From M55B118 sp041694275 (GTDB lineage Bacteria > Bacillota_I > Bacilli_A > Izemoplasmatales > Izemoplasmataceae): a stretch of DNA of 7,761 nt. The stretch is from the NCBI GenBank assembly GCA_041694275.1, contig JASMTQ010000007.1, forward strand, positions 1 through 7,761, in the 5' to 3' direction. Of this stretch, positions 1 to 4,651 are shown in pieces (within the stretch, counting starts at the first letter, position 1; each line of letters begins with the position of its first letter). The notes under the pieces are model-generated. The model was given only the letters and a program-made list of their open reading frames with translations. It was not told the DNA's origin and did no database searches. Both the position numbers and the translations under genes were made by a program.

Positions 1-1
1 A

Positions 2-163
2 AGGGAAAAACAGAGTAAGAAACCACATCTTACTCACTTTGGCGTGCATGAACATCAAGAAAATGGCACTCCACCTCGAAAGAAACGAACAAGACGGGCC
101 GGTTTTTCCAACTTAATCAGTTTTTTCATCGTAATTTTATACAAAAAGCCACGATTCCAATAA
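2..163 (+). CDS. possible 3' tail of a plus-strand gene (partial, unidentified)
   Basis: A frame open from the left edge runs about 53 codons to a TAA at 161-163. The predicted tail has a very basic stretch (PPRKKRTRR), then a short hydrophobic segment (SNLISFFIVILY) and a basic end (KKPRFQ), which would suit a small membrane-anchored protein. The stop lies in the loop of the hairpin at 145-182, whose plus-strand side is followed by a T-rich run, so that hairpin could end this gene as well as the convergent one. I do not recognise the family. With only 53 codons and no start visible, chance cannot be excluded; another plus-strand frame is open to about position 116. Confidence 0.3.
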   Translation, partial: REKQSKKPHLTHFGVHEHQENGTPPRKKRTRRAGFSNLISFFIVILYKKPRFQ

Positions 164-186
164 AGGTCAGAATCGTGGCTTTCATT
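141..186 (-). terminator. intrinsic terminator, probably bidirectional
   Basis: A perfect 13-bp stem pairs 145-157 with 170-182 around a 12-base loop. On the minus strand the stem ends in a run of five T before TATAAAATT, a classic rho-independent terminator for the binding-protein gene at 235-1110. On the plus strand the stem is followed by TTTCATTTT, so it could also stop convergent transcription from the left. Confidence 0.8.
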
Positions 187-211
187 TTAGTGGTGCTTGT
201 CAACAGTCTGA

Positions 212-229
212 AGAGCCCTTTAGGGCTCT
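212..229 (-). terminator. hairpin just after the second binding-protein gene
   Basis: Stem AGAGCCC (212-218) pairs with GGGCTCT (223-229) around a four-base loop, six bases past the stop codon at 235. On the minus strand the stem is not followed by a good T tract (CTTCAG), so it is weaker as a terminator than the hairpin at 145-182. It may instead protect the mRNA 3' end. Confidence 0.5.
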
Positions 230-234
230 AAAAA

Positions 235-1110
235 TTATTCTTCTGGAATCCAGTCCTGCCAAACGTCTTCGTTCTCAGCCATCCACTGACGCGCTATTTC
301 TATGTATGGCGTGTTGTCTTCATCGTTGGCGATAAGGCCTGCAAGTTCACCGAACTGAGTGTCATTCAATGAGATGTTGTCAATCATTTGTGCCACTTCA
401 GGGTGATCTTCACTGAATCCGTCGCGCCCTAGGCTTACAATGTTGTCAGACGCTCCGAATACATTCTCAGGATCATCCAGAAATTTCAGATCGTATCTCG
501 CAAATTTGTAGTGTGGGGTCCAACCCGTGACGACAATCCAGTCTTCATTTTCAATTGCGTCGCCCAGTGTGGCAACCATTGCGGGGCCACTTGAGGCCTG
601 AAGTTCAAAACCGTCATCAGTAAGACCGTAGGTATCCATGGCTGTATTGGCATTTTGCATGATACCCGCACCCGTTTCAATGCCTACGATGGTACTGTCA
701 AACTTGTCGATGTTCGCATTGAGTTCTGAAATGCTGTCAATGTCCACGTACTGTGGAACGACAAGGCCGATTCTTGCGCCTTCATAGCTGACACCGAGTT
801 CTTCCCAGTCATCAGAGTACTGCTCTTCATACGATGCGTGTGTGTTCGGCAGCCAGGCATGCATCATAAGATCCTGATTGCCCTGGGCGATATCTGAGAA
901 AATCGGACCAAGGTTGGCCTGGGTGATTTCCGTTTCATAGCCCATTTCGTCTTGTAAAATCGCAGCGGTAAGGTGAGTCATCGCGATGCCATCCACCCAG
1001 CTTTGATACCCGAGTTTGATGGTTTCATCGTTGTTTTCACCCTCGTCACTGCACGCAGCAAGTGAAAAGACGAGCGTTATTGATAGCATAATAGTCATTA
1101 GTTTTTTCAT
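235..1110 (-). CDS. glycine betaine-type ABC transporter substrate-binding lipoprotein, A-B lobe order
   Basis: This 291-residue exported lipoprotein should capture a quaternary-amine osmoprotectant outside the membrane and pass it to an Opu-type ABC permease. Residues 1-20 form a lipoprotein signal ending in the lipobox LAAC (C20). Lobe A (about 31-134) carries W38 and the motif AWLPNTH (W86, H91); lobe B (about 140-287) carries TGWTPH (W197). W38, W86, W197 and H91 match the tryptophan cage that binds glycine betaine in the OpuAC family. The lobe order is the reverse of the neighbouring OpuAC. An ATG at 1158 is in frame, but it has no ribosome site and lies before the signal peptide; the ATG at 1110 has AAGGAGG six bases upstream. 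The gene has its own promoter and terminators and no permease of its own. It may feed OpuAA-OpuAB, and its exact ligand is unknown. Confidence 0.9.
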   Translation of the reverse strand: MKKLMTIMLSITLVFSLAACSDEGENNDETIKLGYQSWVDGIAMTHLTAAILQDEMGYETEITQANLGPIFSDIAQGNQDLMMHAWLPNTHASYEEQYSDDWEELGVSYEGARIGLVVPQYVDIDSISELNANIDKFDSTIVGIETGAGIMQNANTAMDTYGLTDDGFELQASSGPAMVATLGDAIENEDWIVVTGWTPHYKFARYDLKFLDDPENVFGASDNIVSLGRDGFSEDHPEVAQMIDNISLNDTQFGELAGLIANDEDNTPYIEIARQWMAENEDVWQDWIPEE

Positions 1111-1116
1111 GATATT

Positions 1117-1123
1117 CCTCCTT
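1117..1123 (-). promoter_or_regulatory. ribosome binding site that sets the start at 1110
   Basis: AAGGAGG on the minus strand lies six bases before the ATG at 1110. The in-frame ATG at 1158 has nothing comparable, so the longer reading is rejected. Confidence 0.85.
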
Positions 1124-1183
1124 GAATTTTTGGAAAACAATCCAAGATACATACTCACTATTTGAATTGTCCCTTACATTAAA

Positions 1184-1213
1184 AGTATAACATCTGAAAA
1201 AAGCATGTGTCAA
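1184..1213 (-). promoter_or_regulatory. sigma-A type promoter of the second binding-protein gene
   Basis: On the minus strand a perfect -35 TTGACA (1208-1213) and a -10 TATACT (1184-1189) are separated by 18 bases. The start of transcription would fall near 1177, giving a leader of about 65 bases before the ATG at 1110. It lies downstream of the opuA terminator, so this gene can be expressed apart from the operon. Confidence 0.8.
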
Positions 1214-1240
1214 CCTGTGTACTCTCATAGGGTTGTCACA
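1206..1240. promoter_or_regulatory. candidate operator: imperfect inverted repeat over the -35 box
   Basis: TGTGTCAACC (1206-1215) and GGTTGTCACA (1231-1240) are inverted copies with nine of ten positions complementary and a 15-base spacer. The left arm contains the -35 hexamer of the promoter at 1184-1213, so a protein bound here could block or reposition RNA polymerase. This is a sequence pattern only; no regulator is encoded in the window. Confidence 0.4.
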
Positions 1241-1260
1241 AAAGAGGGATATGCATCGAG

Positions 1261-1293
1261 CCCAAAAGAAAAGAGCCCCGAATCGGGGCTCTT
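1261..1293 (-). terminator. intrinsic terminator of the opuA operon
   Basis: A perfect 10-bp GC-rich stem pairs AAGAGCCCCG (1271-1280) with its complement (1284-1293) around a three-base loop. On the minus strand it is followed by TTCTTTTGGG. It begins about 20 bases after the opuAC stop and separates the operon from the next gene. Confidence 0.88.
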
Positions 1294-1312
1294 AGGTAAT
1301 GTGTTGGCTTTC

Positions 1313-2191
1313 TTAGTTGACGTAATCATTAAGTTCATCGATGCTGTCAATATCAACATAAGTTGGAACAACAAGGCCAATACGTGCGCCTTCGAAGTTA
1401 TAACCTAGGTCTTCGTAAGTGTCGCCATACTGTTCTTGGTAAGAAGCATGGGTTACTGGAAGCCAAGCATCCAAGAAGAAGTCGATGCTTCCATCAGATA
1501 CACCAGAGAAGATAGGTCCAGCGTCAGCCATAGTGATTTCAACGCTGTAGTTTGCTTCGTCAATGAGAAGTGCTTGAACGAGGTTGGTCATTGCAACCCC
1601 TTCAGCCCAGTTTACATAGCCGATTTCGAGTTCAGCACCGCCGCCGTCGAAGCCATCAGGCATCCAGGCAGACCATACGTCTTCGTTGTCAGCCATCCAG
1701 GCGCGTGCCACTTCAATAGCGTCGTCATCGCTTGCTGCGATGTCGCCCATGAGTCCACCGAGTTCAGTGCTACTCATGTAGAAGTTTTCCAGGAACGTAG
1801 CAAGATCAGGATCGTCTGTGCTTAGTTCTGGACGTGCTACTGTGTGAAGGTTTTCAACGTCTCCGTAAACACCTTTTGGATCTTCAAGATATTTAAGGTC
1901 GTATTCTGCGAATTTGTAGTGTGGGCTCCAGCCTGTTACTACAATCCATTCTTCATTTTCAATGGCATCGCCAAGAGCGGAAACCATAGCTGGTCCACTT
2001 GAAGTGAGAAGTTCCATTTCAAGATCATATTCATCGATGGCAGTGTTGGTTGCGGCCATGATTCCGGCCCCAGCCTCAATACCTACGATTTGTGGATTTT
2101 CAGCAAATTCTCCGTCATCTTCACTTCCGCCACATGCGGCAAGTGAGAAGACTAGTGTGAGTACTGCTACTAGTGATAGTACTTTTTTCAT
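1313..2191 (-). CDS. opuAC: glycine betaine ABC transporter substrate-binding lipoprotein OpuAC, B-A lobe order
   Basis: This 292-residue lipoprotein is the extracellular betaine receptor of the OpuA transporter. The signal ends in LAAC (C20). Lobe B comes first (about 33-178, with TGWSPH, W88), then a glycine-rich linker (DGFDGGG, about 179-185), then lobe A (about 188-290, with VNW at W195 and AWLPVTH at W243 and H248). W88, W195, W243 and H248 correspond to the tryptophan prism and histidine of B. subtilis OpuAC as I remember it, and length and lobe order also agree with that protein. The start has AGGAGG at 2200-2205, eight bases upstream. It is the last gene of the operon, 36 bases after opuAB, and is followed by a strong terminator. 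Compared with the protein at 235-1110 it is circularly permuted, yet the matching blocks are very alike. Confidence 0.95.
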   Translation of the reverse strand: MKKVLSLVAVLTLVFSLAACGGSEDDGEFAENPQIVGIEAGAGIMAATNTAIDEYDLEMELLTSSGPAMVSALGDAIENEEWIVVTGWSPHYKFAEYDLKYLEDPKGVYGDVENLHTVARPELSTDDPDLATFLENFYMSSTELGGLMGDIAASDDDAIEVARAWMADNEDVWSAWMPDGFDGGGAELEIGYVNWAEGVAMTNLVQALLIDEANYSVEITMADAGPIFSGVSDGSIDFFLDAWLPVTHASYQEQYGDTYEDLGYNFEGARIGLVVPTYVDIDSIDELNDYVN

Positions 2192-2227
2192 AAATGATTC
2201 CTCCTATAGTTTTTATACTGGTACGTT

Positions 2228-3130
2228 TTATTTAGAGCTGGATTCGCCTAAAGCCTGCGTGATTCTGTCAAGAATCATTGCAAGGACTACGACGGAGACT
2301 CCGCCTTCGAATCCAGTACCAATATCAAGTGATGTGATACCTGTGAGAACCGGGTTACCGAGTCCTCCAGCACCGATCATGGATGCGATAACGACCATTG
2401 AAAGTGCGAGCAGGATGGTCTGGTTGACCCCTGCGAGGATGGTCGGAAGTGCGATCGGCAATTGTACTTTGAGCAATAGTTGTCTCGGGGTTGACCCAAG
2501 AGATTTACCTGCTTCAATAACCTCGGCTGGTACCTGTCTGATACCAAGGTTCGTAAGTCTTACGACCGGTGGCATTGAGAAGATGATGGTTGCGATGGCA
2601 CCTGCAACCGTACCGAGTCCGAAGAAAATGACGGCAGGAATAAGATAAACGAATGCCGGCATTGTCTGCATGAAGTCAAGAACCGGACGGATGAAATTTT
2701 CTGAGAGCCGTTGGTTTCTCGATGCGAGAATCCCTGTAGGGATACCCACAAGCAGTGCAATGAGCGCGGCTACAAGCACGAGTGCGATGGTTTCGACGGC
2801 ACTGTCCCATAAATCAAGTGTATAGATAAGGGTGAGTCCGACGAAAGTTCCAATCGTAAGCCCCGGTTTCTTACCGGAAGCAAGCCATGCAAGTAGGGAT
2901 ATGATTCCGATGATGACAAATGCGGAAATCGTAAACAGAATGTCTGAATCCTGTCCGATAAACTGCAATCCAAACACATATTCGAAAGCGTCAATAAGGC
3001 CTTCTACAACAAATGCAATGGCATCAAACAGCCAACCGAAGTTGTCGGTTAGAAAGTCGATGAACGTTTCAAACCATTGACCCATTTCAAATCTGAAAAA
3101 CGGATCTGCGAGGAATGGAATTCTAAGCAT
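2228..3130 (-). CDS. opuAB: glycine betaine ABC transporter permease OpuAB
   Basis: This 300-residue inner-membrane subunit forms the translocation pore of the OpuA importer. Hydrophobic segments lie at about 65-84, 91-107, 113-136, 160-184, 238-255 and 273-287, after an N-terminal region with further hydrophobic stretches. The binding-protein-dependent permease domain covers roughly the last 185 residues. It includes the family block MQTMPAFVYLIPA (about 154-166) and an EAA loop starting at EAGKSLG (about 206), which docks on the ATPase. Two in-frame ATGs exist. The one at 3139 touches the GGAAGGGG ribosome site (3140-3147), whereas that at 3130 is nine bases from it and gives an N-terminus (MLRIPFLADP) like that recalled for B. 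subtilis OpuAB (RIPLAD). The gene overlaps opuAA by eight bases (ATGCTTAG), which suggests translational coupling. Confidence 0.94.
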   Translation of the reverse strand: MLRIPFLADPFFRFEMGQWFETFIDFLTDNFGWLFDAIAFVVEGLIDAFEYVFGLQFIGQDSDILFTISAFVIIGIISLLAWLASGKKPGLTIGTFVGLTLIYTLDLWDSAVETIALVLVAALIALLVGIPTGILASRNQRLSENFIRPVLDFMQTMPAFVYLIPAVIFFGLGTVAGAIATIIFSMPPVVRLTNLGIRQVPAEVIEAGKSLGSTPRQLLLKVQLPIALPTILAGVNQTILLALSMVVIASMIGAGGLGNPVLTGITSLDIGTGFEGGVSVVVLAMILDRITQALGESSSK

Positions 3131-4331
3131 CGTTTTCATCCCCTTCCAGGTCTTTACCGTGGATTCCGGCTATGACCGAGACCCTAACGATAATGCCTTT
3201 TAACTTGCGGTTTTCATCTACAACCGCAATAGGATATTTGGATTTGCTTGCCATTGGCAGCAATTCAGTAATGAGCGTATCAGGTGCGACTTCGTATATT
3301 TCGTCAGTCTTGATGATGGATTTGAGGGTCTTCTCGCCTTTTTCAACGAGTTTCTGCGCCTCTTCAGCATCCACAACACCTTTTAACTTGTGGTTCTTGT
3401 CCGTTACGAAGATGCTTGAGATCTGTTCCTTGTCCATTTGTCTCAATGCCATTTTAGGTCCGTCTTTTGAATCGATAACGGCACGTGGCTTTCTCATGAT
3501 GGATTCTGCGCGGATGACTCTTGAACGGTCAACGTTTTCAACGAAGTTCTTGACGTAGTCATTGGCAGGGTTGGTAAGGATTTCTTCAGGTGTACCAATC
3601 TGTACGATGGTACCGTCATACATGACAGCGATGCGATCACCGAGTTTAAGTGCCTCGTCGAGGTCATGGGTAATGAATACGATGGTTTTGTGCATTTTTT
3701 CCTGAAGTTCGATGAGCTGATCCTGCATGTCGTTACGGATAAGCGGGTCAAGTGCGCTGAACGCTTCATCCATAAGAAGGATGTCAGGGTCATTGACGAG
3801 TGCGCGGGCGAGCCCTACGCGCTGCTGCATACCCCCTGAGAGTTCATTGGGGCGTTGTTCTTCGTAGCCTTTGAGTCCGACGGTTTCTAGAACTTCGTAA
3901 GCTCTTTTGATGCGTTCTTCTTCTTCCACGCCCTGGACTTCAAGGCCGTAGTCGACATTTCTGCGGATGGTGCGGTGTGGGAATAGGCCGAAGTTTTGGA
4001 ATACCATGGCCATTTTCTTACGCCTTATCATGCGCAGTTGTTCATCGTCTGCGCCAAGGACATCTTCGCCATCGACGATGACTTCCCCAGACGTTGGTGT
4101 AATCAGACGGTTCAGACAACGGATCAAAGTGGATTTACCACTTCCCGATAAGCCCATGACAACGAATGTTTCGCCTTTTTCTATATTGAAAGAGACGTTG
4201 TTGACACCGATTGTCGCGCCCGTTTCTTTCAATATCTCTGATTTTTCGACGCCGTTGTTAGACATTTCAAGGGCTTTGTCTGCGTTATGTCCGAAAATCT
4301 TGTACAAATTCTTGATTTCGATATGAGACAT
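3123..4331 (-). CDS. opuAA: glycine betaine ABC transporter ATP-binding subunit OpuAA with tandem CBS domains
   Basis: This 402-residue cytoplasmic ATPase drives betaine import with OpuAB and OpuAC. The nucleotide-binding domain (about 1-265) shows Walker A GLSGSGKST (60-68), the Q-loop glutamine (Q112), signature LSGGMQQR (164-171), Walker B ILLMDE (184-189), D-loop SALD (192-195) and the switch histidine H222. Two CBS repeats follow (about 275-330 and 335-393), then an acidic tail, DLEGDENDA. In lactococcal OpuA the CBS pair and an anionic tail sense internal ionic strength, and the CBS module also binds cyclic di-AMP; the same role is inferred here. The start ATG at 4331 has AGGAGG at 4338-4343. 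The length is close to the roughly 418 residues of B. subtilis OpuAA. It is the first gene of the operon. Confidence 0.96.
   Translation of the reverse strand: MSHIEIKNLYKIFGHNADKALEMSNNGVEKSEILKETGATIGVNNVSFNIEKGETFVVMGLSGSGKSTLIRCLNRLITPTSGEVIVDGEDVLGADDEQLRMIRRKKMAMVFQNFGLFPHRTIRRNVDYGLEVQGVEEEERIKRAYEVLETVGLKGYEEQRPNELSGGMQQRVGLARALVNDPDILLMDEAFSALDPLIRNDMQDQLIELQEKMHKTIVFITHDLDEALKLGDRIAVMYDGTIVQIGTPEEILTNPANDYVKNFVENVDRSRVIRAESIMRKPRAVIDSKDGPKMALRQMDKEQISSIFVTDKNHKLKGVVDAEEAQKLVEKGEKTLKSIIKTDEIYEVAPDTLITELLPMASKSKYPIAVVDENRKLKGIIVRVSVIAGIHGKDLEGDENDA
3140..3147 (-). promoter_or_regulatory. ribosome binding site that sets the opuAB start at 3130
   Basis: GGAAGGGG on the minus strand is nine bases before the ATG at 3130 but directly abuts the ATG at 3139, which makes the downstream ATG the likely start. 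The site lies inside the last codons of opuAA. Confidence 0.7.
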
Positions 4332-4389
4332 ATTTTTCCTCCTGTGAATAAGTGTTGTGTGAGAACGTGTAAGTTAGGCGGTATGATTC

Positions 4390-4446
4390 ACACAATAAAA
4401 AATATAAAGGAGAATGCAGAGGGTCCGCCGAGCATGTAGCTCCTTT
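4390..4446 (-). promoter_or_regulatory. terminator-like hairpin in the opuA leader
   Basis: On the minus strand AAAGGAG (4440-4446) can pair perfectly with CTCCTTT (4406-4412), with an inner ATGC/GCAT pairing (4432-4435 with 4414-4417), followed by the T-rich ATATTTTTTATT. A competing small hairpin, GAGC/GCTC, shares part of the first arm. With transcription starting near 4450 this would lie at the very 5' end of the mRNA. It could be an attenuator or a 5' stabilising hairpin; no known riboswitch class is recognised. Confidence 0.35.
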
Positions 4447-4456
4447 CACACTTACA

Positions 4457-4487
4457 ATTATAATACCATATTCAACTGGAAAATCAA
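4457..4487 (-). promoter_or_regulatory. probable promoter of the opuAA-opuAB-opuAC operon
   Basis: On the minus strand a -35 like TTGATT (4482-4487) is followed either by an extended -10 (TGG then TATTAT at 4460-4465, spacer 16) or by a perfect TATAAT (4457-4462, spacer 19). Transcription would start near 4450-4453, leaving a leader of about 120 bases before opuAA. The imperfect spacing or -35 box fits a promoter that needs activation or high salt. Confidence 0.65.
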
Positions 4488-4488
4488 G

Positions 4489-4531
4489 GGCTATACATGG
4501 GTTGTCAGTTTAATTTTACGGCTATACTGGG
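4489..4531. repeat. tandem direct repeat abutting the opuA -35 box
   Basis: GGCTATACATGGG (4489-4501) and GGCTATACTGGG (4520-4531) are near-identical direct copies differing by one inserted base. Their starts are 31 bases apart, about three helical turns, so both would face the same side of the DNA. The promoter-proximal copy ends one base from the -35 hexamer. This suggests a site for a regulator that binds as two units, but no regulator is seen. Confidence 0.45.
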
Positions 4532-4594
4532 CGTTAGAAAACGCTTTTATTCAGTGTGCAAGGGACTGAGTGAGACTGATTTTTTGTAAAATGA

Positions 4595-4634
4595 AATCGG
4601 TTGAAAACAGACCGTTTGGCTGTTTCAACCGATT
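4595..4634 (-). terminator. terminator hairpin after the P-type ATPase gene
   Basis: A 15-bp stem with a one-base bulge pairs 4595-4610 with 4620-4634 around a nine-base loop. It starts 17 bases past the ATPase stop. On the minus strand it is followed by TCATTTTAC, a rather weak T tract. On the plus strand it is followed by GTTTGGAGTTTTT, so some bidirectional activity is possible. Confidence 0.7.
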
Positions 4635-4651
4635 GTTTGGAGTTTTTATGG

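Noticed and set aside
54..129. Short minus-strand frame starting MKKLIKLEK at 129
   Set aside because: It is only about 25 codons and has no ribosome site before it; it lies beyond the terminator of the preceding gene.
1111..1158. Longer N-terminus for the second binding protein from an ATG at 1158
   Set aside because: No ribosome site precedes it, and it would put 16 residues before a normal lipoprotein signal. The ATG at 1110 has AAGGAGG at good spacing.
1313..2191. Reading OpuAC as a rearranged or misassembled gene because its lobes are out of order relative to its neighbour
   Set aside because: The frame is intact, the cage residues are all present, the ends fall exactly at the lobe hinge, and this order is the one recalled for B. 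subtilis OpuAC and Listeria GbuC.
1962..2648. Long plus-strand open frame across the opuAC/opuAB junction
   Set aside because: It is antisense to two genes with clear family motifs and ribosome sites, and its product is serine/proline/threonine-rich as expected of a shadow frame.
4502..4528. Plus-strand promoter-like pair TTGTCA and TATACT
   Set aside because: The spacer is only 15 bases and no plus-strand gene follows. The bases are better explained by the direct repeat and shared word upstream of opuA.
4531..4548. Small hairpin GCGTT/AACGC followed by TTTTATT on the plus strand
   Set aside because: The stem is only five base pairs and there is no plus-strand gene to terminate.
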